Assembly (NCBI GenBank): GCA_004369085.1
Contig: ML210466.1
Span: forward strand, 1-19,722
DNA: 19,722 nucleotides
From: Coprinopsis marcescibilis
Lineage: Eukaryota > Basidiomycota > Agaricomycetes > Agaricales > Psathyrellaceae
Direction: 5' to 3'
Of the stretch, positions 1 through 10,740 are shown piece after piece. Position 1 is the first letter of the stretch. Each line of letters begins with the position of its first letter. The position numbers were made by a program, and so were the translations under genes. Under the pieces are notes generated by a model. The model searched no databases, was not told the origin of the DNA, and worked only from the letters and a program-made list of their open reading frames with translations.

Positions 1-382
1 TTTACGGAAGTCCCCTCCTGAACCCATACCCCGTGAAATCCCATAACCTTGGGCTTCCCCCAACCGTTATGGGATAAGACGGTGTCGACTGTACTTACTG
101 GCCGGTGTATCAGGGTGTATCAGAAAAATATGGACCGGAGTAGCAGTATGCTTGTCCACCCATCGCATCGATAGCCTCACGGGTGGCCGGGTGTATCGGG
201 AGAAACAGAATTGGATCTTGTGAAAGTGAGTTTCAATCACCATTGTGATTGGGCGAAGGCAATGAACTCTCTGATGATCGGCTGATGTCGTTTCAAAGAT
301 GATGCCGAATTCCACAGCGACGGATGGGAACTCGGCCCACCATGCACCAAATCTCCGTGAGAATTCGACTTTGAACCGTTGG

Positions 383-390
383 TATATAAA
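383..390 (+). promoter_or_regulatory. TATA box of the secreted basic protein gene
   Basis: TATATAAA lies 123 nt upstream of the ATG at 513. It is followed by a pyrimidine-rich stretch around 420-490 (many CT and CCT runs) of the kind found at fungal transcription starts. No other plausible TATA lies closer to the start. The rest of 1-382 shows no gene I can support; the small open frames there lack coding character. Confidence 0.6.
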
Positions 391-512
391 CCAGGCAGAA
401 CGCTTTGATGTTTCCTCAGCTGGACTCTATCCCTCCTTCTACAGTGCAGGTCACGTAGAATCAATTCCCTCCCCCTTACATACCACATACATCTACATAT
501 AACGACTAGATT

Positions 513-1558
513 ATGCGGTTTACATCCGTCTTTGCTGCTCTCGCCATCTTCTCCGGTGCTGCCTCTGCGCTCACCATCCCGCTCGAGTCTCGTAATCTGG
601 ACGAAAGGTTCGTTGACTTGTATACTCTTACCTGGTACTCGCTGACACACACCGACAGCCTTTCCCTTGCTTCCCGGGATGTCCCTGACCTCGAGCTCGT
701 AGAACGTGCCCTGTTCGATGAAGCCGTCGAGGTCCTCGAGCGATCCTTCTACGACGACGACTCCCTTGTTGAGCGCTCCTGGCTCGACGAAGATGAGCTC
801 ATCGCACGTCTTGAATACGACGACATGCTCGAGGTCCGCAAGAGCAAGCAAAGGAAAGCTCGCGCGGCCACCGCCAAAGCCGCTGGAAAGCCCGCCAAAG
901 CTGCTCGCACCGCCAACTGGAACGCCGCCAACAAAGGCACCAACAAGGCCAAGACCACCGCTCGAAACGACCGCTTCAAGAACAACTGGACGGCGAAGAA
1001 AACAACCGAAGCCAAGGCCGCTGCTCGTGCTGCCGGCAAACCTGAGGATAAGGCTCGTGCCCCCAAGTGGAAGAAGAACAAGAACGGCAAGGCGGTGAAG
1101 CCTGCTTTTTCGAGGAAGGGCGCGCAGAAGGGTCAGAAAGTGTTTTGGGACGCGAACGCCGTTGATGGGCTTAACAAGCTCGGGCTCAAGGGTAAAGAAC
1201 GCAAGTCGGTGAAGAAGTTCCATGTCGGAACTGCTAAGCGTGCGATGAAGAAGAATGGCGCGGACAGTGCGCATATTTAGTGAGTCACTCCACCTACGGG
1301 TCCCGTATCAACGCCTGATTCAATTATTTTTCCAGCCAACTCGCCCACAAGAACAGCTCGCCTCACGACAAGAATATGCACATCACTGGCAAGCTCTTCA
1401 AGGGTAACAACGTCGCAATTCCACCCACCTACAAGCCCCCCGGCGGTGGCGCTGCTCAGTACCACCACATGTACACCTCGTCCAACGACCCCCACAAACT
1501 TCCCTCCGCTTTGAAGAAGGCCGTGATCAAAAACGGGAAGACCCTCGACCAAATCTAA
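513..1558 (+). CDS. Secreted protein with acidic pro-like region, Lys/Ala-rich basic core and His-rich C-terminus
   Basis: I do not recognise the family. The model has three exons: 513-607, 659-1279 and 1336-1558. The second intron (1280-1335) is needed, because a TAG otherwise ends the frame at 1280. The first (608-658, 51 nt with a CTGAC branch-like site) is in frame and could be retained, giving 312 or 329 aa. Residues 1-19 are a clear signal peptide (MRF, hydrophobic core, ASA). About 60 acidic residues follow, with repeated LVER/LERS-type motifs next to DDD and DEDE clusters. A very basic stretch comes next, in which an AAGKP...AR...W motif occurs twice. The tail carries many His (AHK, SPHDKNMH, YHHMY). 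Acidic-then-basic order suggests a pro-segment neutralising a basic mature protein, possibly antimicrobial, nucleic-acid-binding or nuclease-like; this is inference. The opposite strand is also open here, which is a composition effect. Confidence 0.8.
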
Positions 1559-2005
1559 GTGGGTAATCCTATAGATAGACGATAACTTTACTATCAATGT
1601 CCTGTATGGATCGATTAATGCAAAGGTTTTGGGACATTAAACTCCTGCTCCTCGGTGGCCGGACACGGGTTCCGATCCTGTGGACTATGTTTCAAGACCA
1701 TGTGAAAATCAGGGATAGATCACTCCACGTATTTGCACTTTGCTCGGAATCAATGGTGACCGCCTAGCGCTCGGAATTCCGCAATGCTGCCCGAGCCGCG
1801 CGCTGATCATTGTCAATGATTGATTTGAGATTGGCCGTCTGTGGGCGCTTTTTATTCTCCATGCGGTTACAAGATAACACAGTACTCGGCACATCGGTGA
1901 CCACAAGGTCCAGCATGTGCTCGCCCACAGCCTACAACCATCCAAGAAAGATACATGACCGATACGAAACAAATACAATTGGGAGTTAAACATCGATCAT
2001 TCAGA
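1559..2005. other. Intergenic region between two converging genes
   Basis: This stretch holds the 3' flanks of the secreted-protein gene (+) and the pseudokinase gene (-). No gene is supported. A T-arm-like hairpin near 1662-1680 is not part of a tRNA. Confidence 0.5.
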
Positions 2006-3233
2006 TTACACGGTCTGCTTGGTAGCGAGGATACCATCGATTGGGTCAGTAACACACCATCCACACGAGCAGAGGGATCCATCCTCAACCCATGGGTTGC
2101 TAAGGAGCTCAAAGCCGCTCGGGAGCTCATGCAACGCAGATTTCAGACAGCTCCTGATGAAAGATGCAGTCGAAGGAACATCAGAAGCCGCGATCTTTCC
2201 ACTCTGCGTCAGCAGCTCCTCAACCCTGCCAATTGTCTCGGCATTGGCACGAACTTTGTCGTGATTCCCAGGGAACAGAGGGGTGCCAGTTACTAGAAGG
2301 AAGGCCTAGATTTCATGCGATACGTCAGGGATGATATCTGACTAAGCGGAGAGATGTGAAACGCACCAGAAGGCCCAGATCCTGGATGTCCGTCTTGAAC
2401 TCGTTATCGTTCTTGCCTGCTGCGGCTAGGTCGAAATTTAATGGGACGTCCAGAAGCTTGAAGTGTGTTCAAGTGGCTTACCGCTTCCAAGGCCCGTCAG
2501 ATACACATCGGCGCCGGCGATACTTGATCGTGGCGAATTCCACTTGAAGCCGTGGTCCAAAGGCTGCGACTTGACAACCGGGAACGGCTCTTTCAGCTCT
2601 CCCTTGACAAAATCAGAAGGGGGTAGAAAGGGGGACGATTCGAGGTAAGATCGAATGCTAGAGGCGTCAAAAACGCTTGTTATGAGGACGTTCTCAGCTT
2701 TCACGCCTATGATCTAGTGGATCAGCTGAATAGATCAAGTTCAAGTAGAGGCAACACGCACCACCATGGACGATGCGATGGTCCGAGTGAAGGGTCGAGA
2801 GAATACTAGCGAGACGTGCGACGATCTTCTTGGCGAAATGTACCGGAATGTATCCCCCGTCCGTGTTGCTGAGTCGCAGCGCTTCAACTGAAGGGCCAAT
2901 GTGCACGAACAGAAGGACTAGGTGCGTTCCTCTCGAGCTTTCGTGCTCGAAAGAACCTTGGAAAATGGGAATGTCGGTGTGGTGTCCTCCTAGACCCTCG
3001 TACAGATCTTTCTCCTCTTCCGCGGTTCCATCCTCCGTAGCCTCAACAGTGAAGACTTTGGCTGCCAGAATCCTGTCCGGATCCTCGTTATCGGCTACGA
3101 GCCAGACGGACGATCGAGCTCCCCAGCCTAGTTTCCCGAGAACGGTGTATTTGTCATTGTCGAGTTTGTCTTCTGGTTTGGCAGGGATGTAGCCAACTTC
3201 AGAGTCGAGAGGTTCTTCGGGAAATGGAGACAT
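2006..3233 (-). CDS. SRPK-like protein kinase homologue, probable pseudokinase
   Basis: Four exons (minus strand): 3233-2762, 2706-2482, 2425-2367, 2305-2006; introns of 55, 56 and 61 nt; 351 aa. The start was chosen at MSPFPEEPLD, which resembles SRPK N-termini; the frame runs upstream to an ATG at 3347 without kinase-like sequence. Kinase features are the Gly loop LGWGARSSVW (about 35-44), AAKV with the ATP-site Lys (K59), IVHGGVKAEN (about 154-163), VYLTGLGSA (about 225-233), DNEFKTDIQDLG, and a C-lobe end with LVTGTPLF and NPWV. The catalytic-loop Asp is Gly (HGG, not HGD), the DFG Asp is also Gly (GLG), and the segment between DNEF-TDIQ and the helix-F-like DIQDLG lacks any APE/P+1 region. 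Phosphotransfer is therefore unlikely; a scaffolding or substrate-sequestering role is inference. The HGG Gly codon spans the first splice junction; the shorter donor option gives HGVK and does not restore Asp. Confidence 0.75.
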
Positions 3234-4219
3234 TGCGTATGAGTAGAGTGAGGGCGCTGTGGAGATGGTGGAGGTTTGAGTCAAGGTCTTCTTGTTTAAA
3301 TGAGCGCCGGCGCACAAGCTCCATCTATCAATCACGCTGACTTGCACCGTTACAGCGGAGATTAGATTAGATCCATCATCATCGGCCGTGGCTACTCTGC
3401 TTGCGACTTGCAGGCCATACTACTAGAGGCAAAATTCAAGAACAGTGTAAAGCCACATGAAAGTGGCAAGAACACTACCTCATAACGGATCTGAATAGGT
3501 AAGAATATAAAGTTTCCACTCGTCGCCGTCCGGTGAACTCCTTGGACTCCAGGAATAACTCGGCGGGGATGGGAGTCGAAACTGCGATTCAAGGAGAGGC
3601 ATTCCCACGGTACGCCTGCATCAAAACCCATCAACACAGCCAAAAATTAGTGGACTTTCGACAGACTCAGGTTGCAAGTTGCAACAGGTTTCAACCAGTC
3701 GTTCTACAATCTCCGTCTTTTTTGTTTCGCCCTTAGACACAAACATCAACGCCATCGGCAAAACAGAACACGCGCCCAGAGGTGCCCACTACCTATGTAA
3801 AGGTAGCTGGGAATCCCTCTGCTCACGGGGCAACTGACCTCATTCCTATGTCAGGGTTCCAGTATAGCGTTCTCCATCGCATTCACACTGATTCGAATTT
3901 CTATTTTCTCCCAGAAAAATTAAGATTGTCACTATCTATTACCAGAAGTAATAACTATTATACGAAGAAGCGGTGTTTACGGTAGTTGGTCATAAAGAAA
4001 GCACGAGTCTGTTCGTATCAAGGTATGAACGTTCAACAAAATCCCATAGTCCCACTCCAATCAAGCAACACAGCCCAACGACGCCAGTACACATGGCTAG
4101 CGAAAGCCCTCAGCTCCAGAGATGGATAGCGTGTACTAAGTTTTGATATCGATAGCGAAGGCCCAGTAAACGGCCATGTAACAGCGTAAGAGAGTAATAT
4201 GTTTGTTTCGTTGGGCTGA
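3234..4219. other. Intergenic region, pseudokinase 5' flank and CDA1 3' flank
   Basis: I see no supported gene in this kilobase. It should contain the promoter of the minus-strand pseudokinase gene (just right of 3233) and the CDA1 terminator. No clear TATA box is visible. The small open frames (3392-3643 minus, 3533-3736 plus) have no recognisable sequence. Confidence 0.5.
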
Positions 4220-5710
4220 TCAACACTGCCAATTCTCCTGCAAGCAACCCGAGTCAGTGCTCCAATCACGATCGCGGGCAGGTGATAACGAAATAGAAGT
4301 CTAAGCGCAGAAATAAAGGCGGTCCCCACATACACAGGACAGAAGAAACACGAAAGTAAAAAGATAAGGATAACTCACATCACGAGCAGACGGCTCCCCG
4401 ACCCTCTGGTACGGCTCGATTCCACCAAGGCACTCGGACACAGTTACGAAATCGTACCCTGCCTCCTTCAGTTTCTGGATGGCGTATGGAAGGACCTCTG
4501 TCACAGATGTCTCTGTTGGTCAATTAGTAAGTCGAACTGTTAAGAGGTCCGAGCAAACGAAACAAAGGGGAGAAAAGCGCACCGTGCACTTCGTGCTGCA
4601 ACGACAAGATCGAAGGTGGTCTGAGAGCAACAACGGCATCGTACAACGCTTTTTGTGCATCGACAGTAGCGGATTTACCGTCCTCGGAACTGGATAATTA
4701 GAAATTCGGTTAGCGTCATGTTATATATAGGGCATTGTACAGCAACGCGAAGCAAGGAGTATGACTCACTCGAAATCCCAGTTCACGATCGTCTGACCAC
4801 GAATACCCGACGCTTCCAACACAAGATCGTTGAATTCTCCAAATGCTATTCGTAGAAAGGATGACGCTTGAGCGAGACGTTATCTGACATTCGGTAATCA
4901 AAACTCACGAGGCCGCATAAGAGCGGGTACAACACCGAGAATACGTTCGAGGGCAACTAATCGCAATCCAACCCCAATCAGTTCTACCCTCACAGACTTC
5001 GTTCAGAAAAACGAATCAAGACTTACGTTCGACACGGAACATCTCGTCGTGAACTACAAAAGGGTTAGAAACCCCGAAGATGGGGAGTAGAGCGAGAACG
5101 CACCTTCATCGAATGTCAAATTGGTCAGTCGCTTGTGCCCCCAGGTGTGTGAACCAATTTCGTGGCCGCTGGTGTGAGCGTTCTTGACGGCTTCCACAAG
5201 GTCTTCGCCATATATGCATGCAAAGTTGTTGCCATCTGAATGCACAGGTAAGTACGTCAGTTTTTCGTTCTTGTAGCGTCGATCGTGTGAACGGAGTGAG
5301 AGAAAACGCACTGAAGAAGAAAGTCCCTTTAACACCCTCGCGGTTAAGCGTATCCACTACGTCGTTCCTAAACAACAGACATCATCCATGAGCACGGCGT
5401 TCATCTCTTTATGATTCCAGACCAGGCTAGCCAAAAAAGTAAGGGATACTGACAGATAGATGTAAGGTCCGTCGTCCTGCAATGCGTATCAGTATCATTC
5501 ACTCATTCGATCCATCATGTGGGGCGATGATCATCATCGAGGAAGGCAGAGAAGGCGACGTACAAATGTTAAAGCAACGGTGTTGGGAACTGAGCAGCTT
5601 GTGAAGACTTGTGCGGGTGCCCTTCGGCTGAGAGGGAACGCGGAGGAAAGGTGGAAAGTAGCAATCCCAGAGAGTAGAGGGACGAGCTTGAGGAGGCGGG
5701 TCATAAACAT
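4220..5710 (-). CDS. Secreted chitin/polysaccharide deacetylase, CE4 (NodB) family, copy CDA1
   Basis: Predicted metal-dependent N-deacetylase acting on chitin or a related wall polysaccharide. Ten exons (minus strand): 5710-5564, 5476-5454, 5367-5312, 5235-5104, 5053-5027, 4956-4909, 4845-4770, 4689-4583, 4512-4379, 4237-4220. Together they give 255 aa with all phases consistent. Residues 1-24 form a signal peptide. All five NodB motifs are present: TFDDGP (catalytic-base and metal Asp, D50/D51), SHTWGH (metal-ligand His H105/H109), RPPFG (R143), NWDFD (D168) and LSLQHEVH (H202). The protein ends RDENWQC, like other short fungal CE4 enzymes. No GPI signal or CBM is seen, so it is probably soluble and secreted. 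The exon 2 donor is GTCAGT; CDA2, which has the same boundary, supports it. The start was taken as the first of two in-frame Met codons (MFM), preceded by AAAA. Substrate (chitin versus chitooligosaccharide) cannot be told from sequence. Confidence 0.92.
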
Positions 5711-6842
5711 TTTTGAATAGGCGAGTGGTGTAGTTGTTGCTTCTAAGCTTGTCGTATGGCTTTGAGTGGGCTTTGTATGTGCAGTGCGGCGGAAGAGGCC
5801 TGATTGGGGTAGAGAGTAATGGAGCGTCGTCCGAAACTGAAACTTGTACTCGGGCTCAAGATCAACTTGAGCTTTGGCTTGCGAAGATAAAGAGCGTGGT
5901 GTTGGAGAAGCGCAAAGAACAAAAGGAAGGGGAAAGACTGGACAGGTCAATCAATGACCACCGAACGACGCACTGGGAAGTGACCAGAATGCTTCGATCA
6001 AGCCCCGCCAACATGCTTATATACAACACAGATGACGATCATCAAAGTTTCCAAGAAAACAAATCGCAATTCGATTGTTCTTCTCGCACGCTTGGCAATG
6101 ACAACAAAACACAACAAATGCGGGCGGCACTCGAAGCCGACTTCCCTCAAGATCACCGTGACAGGCCTATTGAAACCCTACCTCGTTGTCGGCAGGTCAG
6201 AGCGACATGCTATCGTTGTCCATCAGTTGCGAGGCTGAGATCCTTGGAAGGGCCGAACAGTTCTTGGGATATGATCATAACCACAATTAGAAGCAATGGC
6301 AAGAAGGTACATAGCACGCTGTTATTGTGCGGCGGGGTGTATAAGCCTCGTTGCTAGCGGCTGTCCATCGCTCTTTTGTTCGTTGGAATTTGCCGAGTAG
6401 TGGTCGTGCTGCGTAGTTTGTGGCGAACATTCCAGGCATCCTGCAGAAAACGACAAGAAACGAGAAGAAGAACCTCTTGAACGTTACATGCGATCGAACG
6501 TCATAGAAGGTAGAAGGGAAGAAACGAGGCAAGAGATTCTGCGAATCTGCGTGGGGCCCTGATTCCGATCAACGGATCACGATCGGACAAGGGTCACGGG
6601 ACAGGCAATGCAATCACAAGGACCAAGGAAAACTCGAGGCCTTGAGTACTTTAGTCGTGGTGAGGGAAATGGGGCATGTACATCGAATATAGTATACGAG
6701 ATGCCATATCTACCACGAAGTTCAACTTTAATTGTACTAAGTATCTCTGATATCGCCACCTAGAGTTTACAAAAGATGTGTACGAACTACACAATTTCGA
6801 TACATATAATATCCGTTTTTCGTGATTCTACCACTGGGACTT
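5711..6842. other. CDA1 upstream region and NLR downstream region
   Basis: About 1.1 kb without a supported gene. It holds the CDA1 promoter and 5' leader and the 3' flank of the NACHT-ankyrin gene. A plus-strand open frame of 207 codons (5734-6357) lies antisense to the promoter, has no recognisable sequence and covers the TATA candidate, so I treat it as chance. Confidence 0.5.
6017..6023 (-). promoter_or_regulatory. Candidate TATA box for CDA1
   Basis: On the minus strand this reads TATATAA, about 305 nt upstream of the CDA1 ATG. Its use would imply a leader of roughly 270 nt. That is long but possible. I see no better match nearer the start. Confidence 0.35.
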
Positions 6843-9800
6843 TCATAGAGAAGCGTTTTCCGTGGCCAAGAATGTGAGTGTACCAGTGTATGTGTCTGGG
6901 ACCTGGGTCGGACCACAAGCCCCATGGGCTTTCAGCAGCGTCACAACATCTGTGTCGTGTCCTTCCTTCAAAGCTAAGGAGAGCGCTGTTTCTCCAGCAG
7001 AGTTTGTGGCATTCACATCGATGTCCTTTCGCTGCAGTAAGAGCTCAACAACGAGTCTCAAGCACTTTCCAAGGCCATCGTCGAGGCGGGACCGTCCTCT
7101 CGACGCCGTCGCATGAGTGCCAACCCTTGTGAAAGTCTTCATGAGCGCCGTTTCACCCTTTATATCCTTGGCATTAACGTCGATCTCCTCCCGCCTCAGC
7201 AACAACTGCACAACAGAGTTTTGAACTCTTTGAGAGGCACGCATGAGCGCTGTTTCCCCGCTGTCCGAGACTGTCGCGTTAACGTTAATATCCTCTTGTT
7301 GCAGGAGAAGCTGCACAACTTCCTTGTCGCCCTGGGTGGAGGCCATAATAAGTACCGTCCCGTTGCTTCCTGAGACGTTGACGTCGATGCCGTCGGCTGC
7401 CAGCAGCAGTCGAAGAGTGTTGAATGGGCGTGCATTGGGCAAGAGGAGTGCAAAACCGAGGGCCGTCAATTGCACGGGGACGTTGTACGCGTTAACATCG
7501 ATACCCGGGACGCGAAGCAGGGACCTGATGACGTCTGTGAACCCTTCCATCGATGCACTCATCAATGCAGTCATATTAGGACGACCGGCGTTCACATCGT
7601 CGGCGTCGAGAACTTCCAACAGCACATCAACGACTTGGACGTGGTTTCTCGAGCAGGCAACCCTAAGGGGCGTAAAACCATAGTTGTCAGCACGGGCGGC
7701 ATCGTCACTGTCAACTCCAAGTAGGAGCCGGACGGTCTCGACGTAGCCCCCCATCGCTGCCAGCGCCAGTGCCGTTCTGCCTTTTTCGGACCGGGAGTTA
7801 ACATTGATGTCGAGGAGAGTCGAGTTCAAGGGACGCGGGCTTTGGAAGAGCCACTGCGCAAGGAGATCGTGGAAGTTGCATGCGGCAGCTAGCTGAAATG
7901 CGTCGAGATAGTCCCACGTCGACGATCCACTTTTGGCCAGCCACGGAAATCTTGGACATCCGCCAACAAAGTTTGCGACAGATTGCGGTAAAGTATCCGC
8001 GAGTCGTGCGTGCGTTGCCCAGTTGGAGTGGCAATACTTGAGGAAAGGGATTGCCCTAAAGACCTCTGGGCGATACCTGTGATAGATGCTACGACTAAGT
8101 CTATCTGCGGTGCCGGGAACGTTGGTGCTGAGACTGTACGTGTCTGCGGTACCGGGGAAGTTGTCAAACCCGTGAAGTAGGAGATAAGCTGCGCAGGTGG
8201 ACGCCAGTTGGGCTTGTAGATTTATCCCCTCTCTCGAAAGATATTTGTCGAGAATATCTTTGGCCGTGTAGTCTGGGTCAAGCTTGTCAGAATGAGGTAG
8301 GAGTATGTAGCAAAAGATACTCACGGACAAGTCGCACCATTTCAGTCTCTGGCTCGAGCGTAATCAGCCCACAACATAGGGAGATAAGGGTATCAGCGTC
8401 GACTAGAAGCTCGGAGTCGAAGGTGAAGTTCGATGGATCAACAGCCAGGGCATGCCGAAGATCATCCACGGTGAGCGACCCTTGCGCGTATACGAGCCAT
8501 GCAAGAGCTCGTCTCGCCAACTCCGAGCCGTCGTTGTTTTCTATGCGCTCCATAGTTGCAGTGTACATCGCTTCTAACCCTCTGGGGAGGGTCTCCAGCG
8601 CCTTCCGAAGGTCTTTGAGATGCAAACATCTTCCTAGCATGTCGAGCTGGAGAGACGCAATCAGGAACCTGTAAGAGAGCCGTTAGTGAATGGGAGCGAA
8701 CCTAATAGTGTTTATAATTACGAACATCCCTGACGATCTTTCGAGGATGACCTTGAGAACTTTATCCTTCCAACCATCTTTCTCCATGAGATTTCTCAAC
8801 GTCTTCATTCTGCCGAGTTTCTCCTTTATGAGTGGTTCAATATCTGCGTCGTGAAGCATGATATCGATGAACTTGGCCTCTGGAACTCGCTCCTTGAGCA
8901 ATGGCAGAGACCGAGAGGTGAGGAGGATGTTAACCGGAAGCTCAGCTAGCGAGTCCAAGACGTCGATTTGGGTGTCGTTCAACGCTTCATCGAGGCCGTC
9001 CAAGGAGCAAAATTTCTCGTCGAAGAGATCAGATGAGAATACCGCCCGAAGGACGTCGAGAAGCTCAGCCTGCGGTGGTCTTGTTTTGCGAAGGAGATGA
9101 TAGTCGTACATGGGCTTCACAAATTGGAGTGTAGCAGGGTGATCCTCCACTACCTGTCGAAGGAGTCCTCCAAGTATCTTGTCTCCAGTGAACTTGTCTG
9201 TGTAGCGGCAGTAGGCGAACGCGACGCAGATCCTCTTGTTGGCCTTGGCTCGAGCCGCGAGATGATTTACAATGTATGACCTGAGATTCGTAGGCTTTGT
9301 TAGATCCCCAGTTACCCGAGAACAATCACTCACGCTAACACCGTCTTCCCAGCCCCAGCTGCAAAGATCGTGAGCAATGCAAAAGTCGCCAATTTGTATC
9401 CACTTACGCATTCCAACGCCCCACAGTATGCGATCAATCCCTGCCAACCAATTGAGAATCACAGGATTAACGAGTGTCCATTTCACCGTCCCCGACACAC
9501 GCTTCCGAAGATTATCGGCCTGAATTGCACGATAGTTGATATCGCTGAGCCACTCGACAATCGCTTTGAAGAGTTGAACATCTAAAACATGGTTAGACTC
9601 GATGTTAGGCGCATTATATCACAAATGACCCACCCTTGTTCGGGATTTCTGACTGAACAATTCTGTAGGTCACGTTGGTGTTGTTAGTGGTACTGAAGCT
9701 CTGGGCGATAATGGTCGAGTCTTGAATAGTCACTCCGCTGGCGTGGTCCAATATGCGAGCTCCGAACGATCCTTCGTTTGGAGTCTCTTGGGTATTTAAC

Positions 9801-10083
9801 AGGGGATATGAAAGGAATGACTCACCGTGACTGGAGTCAACAGGAGCCTCCGCCGCTGCGGCTCTCTCGCCTATCTGCAGTATACCTACGATGACAAGGG
9901 TGTTATGAGTACTGTAGAATGGCTTCTTCAGAAACAGATCGCTTTCACTTTGTTCGGCGGCAATACTGGCGCGATCTTCCCCAGATAGCGTTTCATCCCC
10001 CTTCTCATCCTGGCCTCATTAGGTTAAGAGCATCCGCCCTGCGGGTCATTTGCACATACTGTTTTGGAGTCCCCCGCGCCCAT
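6843..10083 (-). CDS. NACHT-ankyrin NLR-type protein
   Basis: A fungal NOD-like receptor architecture, presumed intracellular, of the type linked to non-self recognition or regulated cell death; the role here is inferred. Eight exons (minus strand): 10083-10060, 10009-9826, 9786-9634, 9581-9408, 9358-9334, 9280-8702, 8668-8325, 8272-6843; 970 aa. N-terminal domain 1-120 is unrecognised (HASGVTIQDST motif). NACHT: Walker A GMPGAGKT (177-184, split by two introns), Walker B FCSLDGLDEA (277-286), sensor-like ILLTSR (305-310). A winged-helix-type region follows, including VRLVHYTAKD (about 490-499). About eight ankyrin repeats (658-945) carry motifs such as GETALMRAS and VVQLLLR. The start is supported by an exact GTATGT donor eight codons later. 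The exon 6/7 junction is uncertain: the only frame-keeping intron that retains GMF is 33 nt (8669-8701). The gene lies between two deacetylase paralogues on the same strand. Confidence 0.85.
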
Positions 10084-10740
10084 TGTCGGAGGGTACGTTC
10101 AATGACCAATCTAACAGTGGTGGAAATGAAGGCTGGAGAGCGTATTGAGTGAGAGCAATGGTGATCTGAGCAACAAAAAGGAACAATCTTGACGAGACAC
10201 CGCCTCAATGGAAGCGTAGAAGTCGAGGTCTTACAGCTTCAAAGCCATTCTCAGGGAAGGTTGGTCGAAGATGGCTGTGCTCCAAAACCCCATGCTCCCG
10301 TTCATCAACATATTCGGGTTCTCCCGTGACTCAAAACAGCGGCGCACGGACCAGCCTTACATTAGGGGTAGGTTCAACGCAAGTGTGACTTGATAACCTC
10401 TTTTGTGTTGGTGCAAAGTTTGAAGGTGGAAACAGTGTAATTGAATCCTTAGTATGAATATTAAGGCAGTCCAAGGACAACCAATTTGAAACCGAGATTC
10501 GCAACTCGGATTTGTCTGGTAACAATGAAAAATAAAAAGTTGTCTGTGGAAATGAGACTCGAGACACCAAAGGTACGCGTACAAGTGTCAGATTCATCAT
10601 CCATAAGCGATCGGATAGGAAAGTGTCCATGAGTCAATCGGGAAACTTGAAAGGTAGGTGGGAAGCAGATGTCCGATTGTCCTTCCATGAAACATGATGT
10701 ACGAGCCAGCCCCGGCCTAGGTCAGCGTAGGCGACCAGTT
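10084..10740. other. NLR upstream region and CDA2 downstream region
   Basis: This 657-nt stretch must hold the NLR promoter and the CDA2 3' end. I see no TATA box and no supported gene. The open frames at 10331-10688 on the minus strand have no recognisable sequence. Confidence 0.45.

Noticed and set aside
706..1098. Plus-strand frame of 130 codons, Pro/Arg/Thr-rich
   Set aside because: It is an out-of-frame shadow of the secreted-protein gene.
237..1274. Long minus-strand open frame (345 codons) opposite the secreted-protein gene
   Set aside because: It is antisense to a gene with a signal peptide, TATA box and consistent introns; its openness follows from the GC-rich third codon positions of the real gene.
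1646..1690. tRNA-like T-arm (GGGTTCCGATCC)
   Set aside because: The loop does not fit the usual TTCGA/TTCAA form, and no acceptor stem, D-arm or anticodon arm can be built around it on either strand.
5734..6357. Plus-strand frame of 207 codons
   Set aside because: It overlaps the CDA1 leader and a TATA candidate, has no recognisable motif and no signal or splice context.
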